A DNA stretch of 64,000 nucleotides from an uncultured Eubacteriales bacterium (GCA_948543815.1 CAOVHW010000005.1:26755-90754), one strand, 5' to 3'. Numbered from the stretch's first letter, positions 44,419 through 53,477 are shown. The notes: generated by a model from the sequence alone, not told the origin. Made by a program: numbers and translations.

Positions 44419-44447
44419 ATTTTAGCAAAAAAAATTTTGATATGCAA
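44419..44447 (-). promoter_or_regulatory. Promoter of rpsB-tsf
   Basis: Minus strand: TTGCAT, 17 bases, TAAAAT with TGC before the -10. Confidence 0.85.
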
Positions 44448-44541
44448 GTGTTTTTTATAAAAAATATAACTTTACAAAATCAAAAAAATTAATTTTAGAA
44501 CAGTTTTAACTTTCATCAAAAAAAATGGCAAAAGAGCAAAA

Positions 44542-44694
44542 CCTTTACTTTTTCTTTGAAAAGAAAAAAATAAGGTAATAAGTAGCTCCTTTGGAGCTCC
44601 TTCATGAAAAGAAACTTTATAAAAAATCTTTGTGCATTTGCACAAAGATTTTTTTGTTGAAGTTCTTTTGCTACTTTTCTTTCAAGAAAAGTAA
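44542..44694. repeat. Nested-palindrome dispersed repeat, copy upstream of the SLH gene
   Basis: About 153 bases. Outer arms are imperfect hairpins of ACTTTTTCTTTGAAAAG type (left) and TACTTTTCTTTCAAGAAAAGTA (right); inside are AAAGAAACTTTA and GAAGTTCTTT as inverted flanks around a 15-bp perfect stem AAAAAATCTTTGTGC (44621-44635 with 44640-44654), plus a small hairpin AGCTCC-TTT-GGAGCT (44584-44598). A near-identical copy follows the SLH gene at 49701-49855. No coding capacity. The central stem with flanking A/T runs could terminate transcription both ways. Confidence 0.85.
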
Positions 44695-44844
44695 GATTTT
44701 GATTTTAAAATTTTTCGCCACCAAAAATTACATAAATAAAAAATTTGTAACTTGAGCATATTAAAAAAACAGAAAAAAATTTTCGAACAAAAAATTTTTC
44801 AGCGCAAAAGCGCTTTTTTCGGCAAATTATAAACATTTTCATTG

Positions 44845-45003
44845 AAATGCTTTTCAACGAAAATAAAGATTCTACTTAAAAAACATAATTAAGGTAATTC
44901 CAGAAAATGTTATCATAAAAGAATTTTTATGTCAAATTTTTTTTAATCATTCGGCACAAAGTTTAAGAGCGCTGCAAATTTAAATTTTCGTTGAAAAGCA
45001 TTT
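44845..45003. repeat. 20-bp inverted repeat bracketing the SLH gene leader
   Basis: AAATGCTTTTCAACGAAAAT at 44845-44864 recurs as its exact reverse complement at 44984-45003, 119 bases apart, just before the SD of the SLH gene. The rest of the 44.4-45.0 kb gap holds the dispersed repeat copy, the rpsB promoter, and a small GC hairpin (AGCGC/GCGCT, 44801-44814) followed by six T. Confidence 0.75.
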
Positions 45004-45042
45004 TGGCGAATGCATTTAAAAATTTCAAGGAGGAAACAAAAA

Positions 45043-48000
45043 ATGAATAAAAAATTTTTAGCAATATCAATGGTTTCAATTATAACATTCAACTCTTTTC
45101 CATTAAACATTTTCAAAAAAACAACGCATGCTGCAAGTTTTATTTCAAATGTCAGCAAGATTGAAAATCCTGTCGCCGGCGGTGACAATGATAATTGGTC
45201 AGGAAATTATATTTACTTCGGAAATTATCCGCAAAGTGATACGTCTGGAGCAACAAAAGACCCAATACGTTGGCGAGTTCTCGACACAAACAACAAAGCC
45301 TGGACGGGTTCAACAGTACAATCAAACAGATTTGCATATAACATTGGTTTTCAAACAGGTGTTAGTGACACAACCAGAGGCGGACGCCAAAACGCACCAG
45401 TCGGTGGCAACGGAATATTACTTTACTCCGATGTAGCATTGGACGCAAAACAATATCATCCAACGTATAATAGTGGCAATGAAAAAAATGAACTATGTTG
45501 GGGAGGAAATGGCGGAGGAAGTGGAAAAGGATGTACATTGTGGGCATGGTTGAACGGCTACGGAAATGAAAGTGTATGGGGCGGAGCTAATGTACCCGAC
45601 GCACCATTTTTGCCAAATGCTTTTTCAGATGCCGAACAAAACGTTATAATGCCAACGAAAGTTTACAGCGAAGATTTATTAAATAACAGAAATACTGCAC
45701 CAGATTATGCAAGTTCAGCGAGAACCTCGTTAACGCAAGACAAAATATTTGTACCATCGTATAATGAAATGTTAAACACATCGTATGGATTTAGTACCGA
45801 TTGGGCTTCTTCTGTAAATCTTCGTTCTTTTACATTTTCAAACTATTCAAAAAATTTATCGCCAAAATTTTTTTCATCTTGGCTCCGCTCGCCGGGCGAC
45901 TACTCAATAATTGCAGAAGCTACTTACGTCGAGTCCACTGGCATACTTTGGATAAGCTACAACTCCAACTACAAGTTGGACAGAACTTTTGGACTCTGTC
46001 CAGCTTTCAATTTAAATCTGACATCGGTAATCTTTGCATCTGAAGCCGCTGAAAGCGGCGCTGGCGGAAAGAGTTCGGCAGTAAGTTCGACTCCGGCGAG
46101 ATTTTCATTGCCAACAGGCAAAGGAAATGATTATAAGCTGACGTTAAAAGATAGTAGCAGAAGTTTTAGTGCAAGCAAAACTGCACAAAATCTTAACAAA
46201 GTTACAATTTCATACAGTGGAGCAAAAACAGGAAGTAACGAATACATTTCATGTTTGATATTGGATAACAATGATAAATCAAACATTATATATTACGGTA
46301 AACTGAAACAAGCAAGTTCTGCGAGCGGAACAGCAATATTGGATATGCCAGAAGAAATTCCTGACGTCGCGTATACAGTTGAAATATTTAACGAGCAATG
46401 CAACGGTGCTTATAAAACTGACTGGTGTAGTCAACTCAGTGAATTTACTGCAAGCGTAATTCATAAAATTAATCCAACCGTAACAGCGCCAACAGCAAAA
46501 ACATTAACATACAACAAAAGTGCACAAGCACTTGTAAATGCAGGAAGCACAACCGGCGGAACTTTGCAATATAAATTAGACAATGGAACATGGCAAACAA
46601 GTATTCCAACAGCAACAAATGCAGGAAATTATACAGTTTATTACAAAGTTGTTGGAAATGATGAATATCTTGACGTTGCAGAAAAAAGTGTTAGCGTTAC
46701 GATTGCAAAAGCAACGCCAAGCGTTACAGCTCCAACAGCAATACAAAATCTTGTTTACAATAGTAAACAACAATCACTTGTAAATGCAGGAAGTACAACC
46801 GGCGGAACATTGCAATATAAAGTAGGAAGTGGAGCATATTCAACGAACATTCCAACAGAAATAAATGCAGGAACGCATACAGTTTATTACAAAGTTGTTA
46901 ACGATACTAATTATAACGATGTCGCAGAAAAGAGCTTTAATGTAACAATTGCGAAAGCAAATCCAGAAGTAACAAATCCAACCGCAAAAGAAAATCTTGT
47001 TTACAATAGTGAACAACAAGAGCTTTTAAATGCCGGTACAACGAGCGGAGGAGCATTTGAATATAGTTTAGATGGCGAAAATTATTCAGCAGAAATTTCA
47101 AAAGGGAAAGACGCTGGAGAATATATAGTTTATTACAAAATTACCGGTGGAAATAATTATAATGATGTTGAAGCAAAAACAATAAATGCAACGATAGCGA
47201 AAGCTGATCCACAAGTAACAGCGCCGACAGCAAAAACTTTAACATATGATAATAATCAGCATGAGCTTATAAATCCGGGAAGTACAACAGGAGGAACATT
47301 AGAATATAGTTTAGATAACAAAAATTATTCGACAACACTCCCAACAGGTATAGAAGCAAAAACTTACACAATTTATTATCGAGTTGTGGGCGATAATAAT
47401 TACAATTCTGTTGAATCAAAAACGATAGATGCAATGATATCGAAAGCGGTACCAACATTAACAAAACCAACAGCGAAAATATTGACATATAATAAAAATG
47501 CACAAGAACTTGTAGAAGCTGGAAGTACAATTGGTGGAACATTGCAATATAGTTTAAAAAGTGAAACAGAATATTCCGAAAATATTCCAAATGCGACTGA
47601 AGCCGGAGATTACACGGTATATTACAAAGTTGTCGGGGACGATATGTATTCTGATATACTACCGCAATCGATAAAAGTAACAATTGCAAAGGCGAATCCA
47701 GAAGTAACGGTGCCGACGGCAAAAGAAAATCTTATTTACAATAGTGCGCATCAGGAACTTTTAAATATTGGAACAACAACTGGCGGAACATTTGAATATA
47801 GTTTAGATGATAAAAATTATTCAACGGAAGTTTCAAAAAGCGTTAATGCTGGAGAATATACGGTTTATTATCGAATTGCTGGCGGAAATAATTATAATGA
47901 TGTTGCGTCGCAAGCAATAAAAGTTACGATTGCAAAAGCAACACCAAAAATAACAGCACCGTCTGTAAAAACTTTGATATATACTGGAAGTCCACAAGAA

Positions 48001-49692
48001 CTTTTAAATGTTGGAACAACAACAGGTGGGACATTTGAATATAGCTTAGAGGATAAAATTTTTTCTGAGAATATCCCTAAAAAAACTGATGCAGGAAATT
48101 ATGACATTTACTATAAAATTAAGGGAAATAATAATTATAATGATATTGCAGAAGAAAAATTAAGTATAACGATAGCAAAAGCTGATCCAATAATAACAGC
48201 GCCGACTGCAAGAGATTTGACATATAACGGCGATCCACAAGAACTTATAAATCCGGGAATTACGACTGGTGGAACATTAGAGTATAGTTTAGATAATAAA
48301 AGTTATTCAACAAAGATTCCAACGGGAATGATTGCAAATACTTACACAGTTTATTATCGAGTTGTTGGCAATGATAATTATAATAGTAAAAGTGAAGAAA
48401 ATTTTAAAGTAACTATAATCATCGACAAACCAATTCCTGATACTCCACCTGCTCCACAAGAAAAAAGTAAATCAAGATATAGCATAACATTAAAATCACT
48501 TGAACCAAATGAAAATGGCGCAAAACCGGAATATAAAAAAGATAAAGATAACTGGCAAGAAAGCAATGTATTTAAAAATTTGACACCAAACAAAGAATAT
48601 ACTTTTTACGTAAGATATGCGGCAACAGAAGATGGGAATTATGCGCCATCACTTCCGAGTGAACCAACAAAAATAAGAACATTGAAAAAAAGTAGCTCAA
48701 ACCCTGAAAACAATGATGAAAATTCAAACGTTAATGATGAAAATAATAACAACTCAAACGCAAATAATGGAAGTAACGATAAAGATTCAAATGAAAATAA
48801 TAAAAATGATGATAAAAGTAATAATGAAACTATAAAATCAAATCGAAATGAAATCGTTATAAGTGACAAAATACAACAAATTGAAAATGGTAATGGAATT
48901 GCAAATATCGAAACAAAACGTTCAGATAATAATATAGAAGTTAATATTACCGATGAAAATAGTAATCCAATAACTATTTCGGACGGAATAACTTTAGTTG
49001 CAGAATGTAATCCATGTAAACCTGGAACAGTTGCTGTAATAATAAATGATGACGGAACAATTACAGTTATACGTAAATCTGTTGCAAATGATGGAAAAAT
49101 TTATATACCATTGAATAGTTCAGCAAAACTTGAAATTATTGACAACAGTAAAACTTTTTATGATGTACCGACAAGCCATTGGGCATATAATGCAGTAACT
49201 TTTGTTAGTGCGCATGAATTGTTTAATGGAACTGAACAAAATATTTTTGAGCCTGGTACACCAATGAGTCGTACAATGTTAGTTCAAGTTTTGCATAATC
49301 TTGAAAATAATCCATATCAAGCTTTTGAAAAAATTTTCAGTGATGTTAATTTTGATGATTGGTTTGCTGAAGCTGTAACATGGGCGGCAAAAAATAATTT
49401 AGTAACTGGTTACGATAACGGAAATTTTGGAGCAAATGACAGCATTACACGCGAACAATTAGCTACTATGCTTTACAGATATTTTGGTGAAAATAAGATT
49501 GTTGATGTAGATTTAAACTTTGTTGATGCAGATCAAATCAGTGATTATGCTTTAAAAGCGATGAAATGGGCTGTTAAACACGAAATTATTCAAGGCAAGG
49601 GAAATAATATTCTTGATCCGAAAGGTTTAGCTACTCGCGCCGAAGTTGCTCAGATGTTTCAGAATCTTATGTTGAATTTGTTTTATCGATAA
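45043..49692 (+). CDS. SLH-domain surface protein with DUF6273-like head and eight Ig-like repeats
   Basis: A 1549-aa exported protein. Order: signal peptide (1-~34, ending TTHAA); a DUF6273-like domain (about 45-335: YIYFGNYPQSD, PIRWRVLDT, WLRSPGDYS, GLCPAFNLNLTSV); a beta domain; eight ~82-aa repeats (about 476-1127, each NPTVTAPTAKTLTYN...AGNYTVYYKV...VTIAKA); an Fn3-like domain (SITLKSLEPNENG..YTFYVRYAATEDGNY); an Asn/Asp/Ser linker; three SLH repeats (about 1371-1549: DVPTSHWAYNAV, FSDVNFDDWFAEAV, FVDADQISDYALKAM). SLH domains anchor proteins to pyruvylated secondary wall polymer. SD AAGGAGG before ATG 45043. Flanked by two copies of a palindromic repeat. A structural or adhesive surface role is inferred. 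Confidence 0.92.
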   Translation: MNKKFLAISMVSIITFNSFPLNIFKKTTHAASFISNVSKIENPVAGGDNDNWSGNYIYFGNYPQSDTSGATKDPIRWRVLDTNNKAWTGSTVQSNRFAYNIGFQTGVSDTTRGGRQNAPVGGNGILLYSDVALDAKQYHPTYNSGNEKNELCWGGNGGGSGKGCTLWAWLNGYGNESVWGGANVPDAPFLPNAFSDAEQNVIMPTKVYSEDLLNNRNTAPDYASSARTSLTQDKIFVPSYNEMLNTSYGFSTDWASSVNLRSFTFSNYSKNLSPKFFSSWLRSPGDYSIIAEATYVESTGILWISYNSNYKLDRTFGLCPAFNLNLTSVIFASEAAESGAGGKSSAVSSTPARFSLPTGKGNDYKLTLKDSSRSFSASKTAQNLNKVTISYSGAKTGSNEYISCLILDNNDKSNIIYYGKLKQASSASGTAILDMPEEIPDVAYTVEIFNEQCNGAYKTDWCSQLSEFTASVIHKINPTVTAPTAKTLTYNKSAQALVNAGSTTGGTLQYKLDNGTWQTSIPTATNAGNYTVYYKVVGNDEYLDVAEKSVSVTIAKATPSVTAPTAIQNLVYNSKQQSLVNAGSTTGGTLQYKVGSGAYSTNIPTEINAGTHTVYYKVVNDTNYNDVAEKSFNVTIAKANPEVTNPTAKENLVYNSEQQELLNAGTTSGGAFEYSLDGENYSAEISKGKDAGEYIVYYKITGGNNYNDVEAKTINATIAKADPQVTAPTAKTLTYDNNQHELINPGSTTGGTLEYSLDNKNYSTTLPTGIEAKTYTIYYRVVGDNNYNSVESKTIDAMISKAVPTLTKPTAKILTYNKNAQELVEAGSTIGGTLQYSLKSETEYSENIPNATEAGDYTVYYKVVGDDMYSDILPQSIKVTIAKANPEVTVPTAKENLIYNSAHQELLNIGTTTGGTFEYSLDDKNYSTEVSKSVNAGEYTVYYRIAGGNNYNDVASQAIKVTIAKATPKITAPSVKTLIYTGSPQELLNVGTTTGGTFEYSLEDKIFSENIPKKTDAGNYDIYYKIKGNNNYNDIAEEKLSITIAKADPIITAPTARDLTYNGDPQELINPGITTGGTLEYSLDNKSYSTKIPTGMIANTYTVYYRVVGNDNYNSKSEENFKVTIIIDKPIPDTPPAPQEKSKSRYSITLKSLEPNENGAKPEYKKDKDNWQESNVFKNLTPNKEYTFYVRYAATEDGNYAPSLPSEPTKIRTLKKSSSNPENNDENSNVNDENNNNSNANNGSNDKDSNENNKNDDKSNNETIKSNRNEIVISDKIQQIENGNGIANIETKRSDNNIEVNITDENSNPITISDGITLVAECNPCKPGTVAVIINDDGTITVIRKSVANDGKIYIPLNSSAKLEIIDNSKTFYDVPTSHWAYNAVTFVSAHELFNGTEQNIFEPGTPMSRTMLVQVLHNLENNPYQAFEKIFSDVNFDDWFAEAVTWAAKNNLVTGYDNGNFGANDSITREQLATMLYRYFGENKIVDVDLNFVDADQISDYALKAMKWAVKHEIIQGKGNNILDPKGLATRAEVAQMFQNLMLNLFYR
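46471..48425 (+). repeat. Eight tandem ~246-bp coding repeats
   Basis: Eight consecutive ~82-aa units begin with Pro-x-(V/I/L)-T-x-P-(T/S)-A and end with VTIAKA or a variant. Units 3 and 6 (both NPEVT... KENL-YNS) and units 4 and 8 (both ...NPG-TTGGTLEYSLDNK) are more alike than neighbours, which suggests duplication of multi-unit blocks. Confidence 0.9.
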
Positions 49693-49700
49693 AAACTTTA

Positions 49701-49855
49701 AACCTTTACTTTTTCTTTGAAAAGAAAAAGTAAAACCTAACCAATTCCTACGGAACTGCTTAATGAAAAGGAACTTTATAAAAAAATCTTTGTGCAAGCG
49801 CACAAAGATTTTTTTGTTAAAGTTCTTTGGTTACTTTTCTTTCAAGAAAAGTAAT
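49701..49855. repeat. Nested-palindrome dispersed repeat, copy downstream of the SLH gene
   Basis: About 155 bases, starting nine bases after the SLH stop and matching the copy at 44542-44694 almost base for base in the outer arms and the central 15-bp stem (49781-49795 with 49800-49814). Only the inner left segment differs (ATTCC-TAC-GGAACT in place of AGCTCC-TTT-GGAGCT), keeping the pairing. It probably terminates the SLH transcript and convergent aroF. Confidence 0.88.
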
Positions 49856-49889
49856 GTTTTTATCTTTCTTAGAAAATTATTATATAATT

Positions 49890-50918
49890 TTAGCAAAAAT
49901 TTGCAATATCAAATATCAATTCTTCGGTATCTTCCCAACCGATACAAGGATCAGTTATGGATTTTCCAAAAACATTTCCATCAACAGATTGATTGCCACT
50001 TTCCAAATAACTTTCGATCATAAAACCTTTTACTAATTTATGAATCCTTTTATTAAGTTTACGATTGTATAAAATTTCTTTGCAAATACGAATTTGTTCA
50101 TTATATAGCTTGCCAGAGTTAGCATGATTTGTATCAATAATTACCGCAGGATTTTTTAAGTTACGTTGCTCATAAATTTTGCAAAGAAATTCTAAATCTT
50201 CATAATGATAGTTTGGAATATAATGGCCATGTTTATCAAGATAACCACGCAAAATGCCATGAGCAAAAGAATTACCATGACTTTGAACTTCCCAGCCACG
50301 ATAAATAAAAGTATGTTGACATTGAGCAGCGCTAATAGCATCAAGCATTACAGATAAATTCCCACTGATAGGATTTTTCATTCCGACCGGAATGGTTAAA
50401 CCACTAGCAATAAGACGATGCTCTTGATTTTCAATCGACCTTGTACCTATTGTTGCATATGATAATAAATCAGAAAGATAGCGATAATTTTCAGGATATA
50501 AAATTTCATCTGCAGTTGCCATATTAAATTTTTTTGCTATTTTCATATGTAACTTTCGAATAGCGATAATACCTTTTAACATATCCGGTTTTTGCGTAGG
50601 ATTTGGTTGATGTAACATTCCTTTATAAGAATTGCTGTGCGTTCGTGGTTTGCCAGTATAAATACGAGGAATTAATAAAAGTTTATCTTTTACCTTTTCT
50701 TGAAGTTTTTTTAACCGCGAAACATATTCTAAGATTGAATTTTCGTAATCGGCAGAACATGGACCAATAATTAAAACTAGTCGATCACTTTCACCACTGA
50801 AAATTTTACAAAGTTCTATATCAATTTTTGATTTCACTTCTGCCATATTAGAAGTTTGCGTATATAATTTTTTTATTTCTGCGGGGATAGGAAGTTTGCG
50901 AATAAATTCCAAATTCAT
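49890..50918 (-). CDS. aroF: 3-deoxy-7-phosphoheptulonate (DAHP) synthase, type I
   Basis: A 342-aa AroF/G/H-type DAHP synthase, first enzyme of the shikimate pathway (PEP plus erythrose-4-phosphate). IIGPCSAD, PRTHSNSYKGMLHQPNPTQKPDM with catalytic Lys/Arg, GTRSIENQEHR, GMKNPISGNL, DTNHANSGK are all present. I start at ATG 50918 (GGAGATG SD), which overlaps the aroQ stop as ATGA; an ORF start nine residues earlier lies within aroQ. Last gene of the aro cluster. Length and motifs are those of the feedback-regulated enterobacterial class, but the effector cannot be read. Confidence 0.94.
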   Translation of the reverse strand: MNLEFIRKLPIPAEIKKLYTQTSNMAEVKSKIDIELCKIFSGESDRLVLIIGPCSADYENSILEYVSRLKKLQEKVKDKLLLIPRIYTGKPRTHSNSYKGMLHQPNPTQKPDMLKGIIAIRKLHMKIAKKFNMATADEILYPENYRYLSDLLSYATIGTRSIENQEHRLIASGLTIPVGMKNPISGNLSVMLDAISAAQCQHTFIYRGWEVQSHGNSFAHGILRGYLDKHGHYIPNYHYEDLEFLCKIYEQRNLKNPAVIIDTNHANSGKLYNEQIRICKEILYNRKLNKRIHKLVKGFMIESYLESGNQSVDGNVFGKSITDPCIGWEDTEELIFDIANFC

Positions 50919-51370
50919 TTCATCTCCTGTTGATTTTTTCCACATAAATATTTTAAAAGAATATCTACGGCACGAAGATATCCATCAGTACCTAAACCAA
51001 TAACAGAATTTATACAAGCATCACGTATGTAACTTATTTGACGAAATTTTTCACGTGTATTTAATTTTGAAATATGGACTTCAATTGCAGGTAATGATAC
51101 AGATTTAAGTGCATCAAGTAATGCTACACTTGTATGCGCATATGCGCCGGGATTTATAATAATTCCATCAATTTGCTTGTAAGTTTTTTGTATTTCATCT
51201 ATTAAATCACCCTCATGATTAGATTGAAAAAAAATTGTTTCTACGTCAAAAGATTCACAATAAGATTTAATTTTCATTATCAATTTTTCATAAGTTTCAT
51301 ATCCATAATGATTTGGTTCACGTATGCCTAACATATTTAAATTAGGGCCATTGATTATCAAAAATTTCAT
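50915..51370 (-). CDS. aroQ: 3-dehydroquinate dehydratase, type II
   Basis: A 151-aa type II dehydroquinase. The N-terminal INGPNLNMLGIREPNHYG contains the catalytic Asn/Arg/Tyr loop; FFQSNHEGDLID, NPGAYAHTSVALLDAL and EVHISKLNTREKFR (with the catalytic His) complete the site. It dehydrates 3-dehydroquinate to 3-dehydroshikimate as a dodecamer. SD GGAGGT. It follows aroE after a hairpin and overlaps aroF by four bases. Confidence 0.96.
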   Translation of the reverse strand: MKFLIINGPNLNMLGIREPNHYGYETYEKLIMKIKSYCESFDVETIFFQSNHEGDLIDEIQKTYKQIDGIIINPGAYAHTSVALLDALKSVSLPAIEVHISKLNTREKFRQISYIRDACINSVIGLGTDGYLRAVDILLKYLCGKNQQEMK

Positions 51371-51401
51371 GAAATACCTCCAACTTAAAAATTTTAGTGT
51401 G

Positions 51402-51433
51402 AAAAAAGATTACGTCATTCTGACGTAATCTTT
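51402..51433 (-). terminator. Hairpin terminator inside the aro cluster
   Basis: 13-bp perfect stem AAAGATTACGTCA (51405-51417) with TGACGTAATCTTT (51421-51433), then six T on the minus strand. It begins inside the end of aroE and would reduce transcription of aroQ-aroF. Confidence 0.82.
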
Positions 51434-52211
51434 ATTTTGTGAAACAATTTTTTTTATTTATTAAAGATAAATATAATTGCTCGATAATATTATTAGGTTG
51501 CGGTTTTTGAAAAAAAAGTTCGTTTGCAGCAACTGCTTGAGCTACTAACATATACAAACCACCTTCAGCAGGAATACCAAATTTATGTGCAGATAATACT
51601 AATTTTGTTTGTATAGGATTATACACAACATCAGTAACTCCACGCAAATTTTTAAAATGTTTCAAATCAATCAGCAAATCTTTAGTATTTGGATACATTC
51701 CGACAGGAGTTGTATTTATAATAAATTCTGCATCATTGTGAAAAATTTGAGCAGTTTCATAATCAATAATTCCTTTTTCATGGTTATGACGGCTCACTCG
51801 TAAAATTATTTTTGCGCCTAAATTTTTTGCAACAAACATTGCTGTACGCGAAGTTGCTCCAGTTCCTAAAATTAAAATTTTTGCTCCAGAATAATTTAAC
51901 CTTTGACGAATAATTAAAGATTTTAGTCCATAATAATCTGTATTATATCCAAATAATTTCCCATTTCGATTTACAATAGTATTTACTGCGCCAATAAATT
52001 TAGCTTTCGATTCAATCCAATTTAACTCAGAAATGACAATTTGTTTATACGGAATTGTTACGTTTATTGCTTTAAATTTTCGTTGATACAAAAAATTTGA
52101 TACTTCATTGGGACGCAATTCATAAAGTTCGTAATCATAATTACCTAATTGTGCATGAATTTCTTTTGAAAAACTATGCGATAAATGTTCACCAATAAGT
52201 CCATATTTCAT
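51432..52211 (-). CDS. aroE: Shikimate dehydrogenase
   Basis: A 259-aa NADPH-dependent enzyme reducing 3-dehydroshikimate. Substrate-binding SHSFS (11-15), catalytic Lys in NVTIPYKQ (about 57) and Asp in GYNTDYYG, the nucleotide loop ILGTGATSRTA and the INTTPVGMYP motif are visible, ending with GGLYMLVAQAVAA. It is a little shorter than the 270-280 aa norm. Its ATG directly follows the aroB stop, so the two are coupled. Confidence 0.95.
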   Translation of the reverse strand: MKYGLIGEHLSHSFSKEIHAQLGNYDYELYELRPNEVSNFLYQRKFKAINVTIPYKQIVISELNWIESKAKFIGAVNTIVNRNGKLFGYNTDYYGLKSLIIRQRLNYSGAKILILGTGATSRTAMFVAKNLGAKIILRVSRHNHEKGIIDYETAQIFHNDAEFIINTTPVGMYPNTKDLLIDLKHFKNLRGVTDVVYNPIQTKLVLSAHKFGIPAEGGLYMLVAQAVAANELFFQKPQPNNIIEQLYLSLINKKNCFTK

Positions 52212-53225
52212 TTAAATATCCTCTGAACAATTATATTTTTCCAAAAGACGATATAGTTCCGATTTTTTAATAGTTTTTTGTACAGCTTTCCCAATTTCTT
52301 CAACAAAAATCATATTTATTGAATCTTTATCCAATTTTTTATCGTGAAATATTGCTTTTAAAACAACGTCTTTATCAAAATTAAATTGTGTAGGCAAATT
52401 AAATTTTTTTAACACAGAAAATAAACGTTTACGAATACTCGGTGTACACATTGGAATCATTCCAAGTGCTACACATTCGCCATGATATAATTGACCACAA
52501 CTTTCAATTCCATGTCCAATTGTATGTCCAAAATTTAATATACGCCGTAAACCGTTTTCGTACTCATCTTTTTGTACAACAAACTGTTTAGCTTTCAAAG
52601 AACGCCAAATAATTTCATCGATGTAATCCATAGGATTTTCTTTTTCAAAAAGGTAAAAAAGTTTCTCGTCACAAATTAATCCCATTTTAATTGTTTCAGC
52701 TAAACCATTTGAAATTTGTCGCAAAGATAAAGTTTTTAAAATCTCTGGGTCAATAAAAACTCCACGCGGCTGATAAAAAGCACCAACAATATTTTTTATA
52801 TTATCCAAATTAATAGCAACTTTTCCACCGATAGAACTATCAACTTGGCTGAGTACCGTTGTCGGAATATTATAAAAATCTATTCCACGCATGTAACTTG
52901 CAGCTGTAAAACCTGCTAAATCACCAACAACTCCACCGCCTACAGCAACGATACAATCTTTACGAGTAAGTTGTGCTTCAAGACATTTTTTACACAACAA
53001 CTCAAAGTAAAAGAAACTTTTTGTTCCCTCACCTTGTGGTAAAGTTACACAAACAGAATCACTACATTGTTCAGCGACAATTTTTGCGTATTGTGATGGA
53101 ACACCATCATCTGTAACAATCAAAACTTTTCGATTTAAATTAAATAATTTTCCAACTTCATTTAAGCCACCACGCTGCACAAAAACATCATAACTGTTTT
53201 TTCCTAAATTTATATGTAATTTCAA
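52212..53225 (-). CDS. aroB: 3-dehydroquinate synthase, TTG start
   Basis: A 337-aa AroB that cyclises DAHP to 3-dehydroquinate with NAD+ and a divalent metal. Seen: VTDDGVPSQY, VAVGGGVVGDLAGFTAA, IPTTVLSQVDSSIGGKVAINL, and metal ligands in AETIKMG, NFGHTIGHGIE and YHGECVALGM. The start is TTG at 53225, seven bases after AAAGGA, giving (M)KLHINLGKNSYDV. A longer in-frame ORF runs back through the tRNA-Leu gene and is an artefact. It lies 57 bases after tRNA-Leu with no terminator between, so tRNA and aro genes probably share a primary transcript. Confidence 0.95.
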   Translation of the reverse strand: MKLHINLGKNSYDVFVQRGGLNEVGKLFNLNRKVLIVTDDGVPSQYAKIVAEQCSDSVCVTLPQGEGTKSFFYFELLCKKCLEAQLTRKDCIVAVGGGVVGDLAGFTAASYMRGIDFYNIPTTVLSQVDSSIGGKVAINLDNIKNIVGAFYQPRGVFIDPEILKTLSLRQISNGLAETIKMGLICDEKLFYLFEKENPMDYIDEIIWRSLKAKQFVVQKDEYENGLRRILNFGHTIGHGIESCGQLYHGECVALGMIPMCTPSIRKRLFSVLKKFNLPTQFNFDKDVVLKAIFHDKKLDKDSINMIFVEEIGKAVQKTIKKSELYRLLEKYNCSEDI

Positions 53226-53282
53226 TGATTTATCCTTTATTTTTATCACAATTTTTTTGTCAAATAAAAAAATAATTTTATA

Positions 53283-53366
53283 TGCCGCTGGCCGGACTCG
53301 AACCGGCACGGCATTACTGCCGGTGGATTTTGAGTCCACTACGTCTACCAATTCCATCACAGCGGC
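53283..53366 (-). tRNA. tRNA-Leu(CAA)
   Basis: 84-nt class II tRNA. Acceptor GCCGCTG pairs with CAGCGGC, discriminator A, anticodon loop CTCAAAA (CAA), long variable arm CGGCAGTAATGCCG, T-loop GTTCGAGTCC. CCA not encoded. It precedes aroB on the same strand. Confidence 0.97.
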
Positions 53367-53379
53367 TCACTAAATATTT

Positions 53380-53407
53380 ATTATATCACGAAAAAAATTG
53401 ATGTCAA
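53380..53407 (-). promoter_or_regulatory. Promoter of tRNA-Leu and the aro genes
   Basis: Minus strand: TTGACA, 16 bases, TATAAT (both perfect consensus) with TGA before the -10; 13 bases upstream of the tRNA. Confidence 0.88.
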
Positions 53408-53477
53408 GCATGCAAATTTATTTTGTTAAATTTTTTTCACAACATACATATAATGAAAAACGAGGAGGAATAAAAAA

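Noticed and set aside
45152..48869. Several minus-strand ORFs inside the SLH gene
   Set aside because: All are shadows of the repeat-rich SLH coding sequence and lack SDs.
44542..49855. Composite transposon carrying the SLH gene
   Set aside because: The two flanking repeats encode no transposase and no target-site duplication was seen; kept only as a dispersed repeat.
53226..53360. N-terminal extension of aroB reading through tRNA-Leu (MMELVDVVDSKSTGSNAV...)
   Set aside because: The extension is the translated tRNA-Leu gene, a known annotation artefact; a TTG with a good SD at 53225 gives the family-standard N-terminus.
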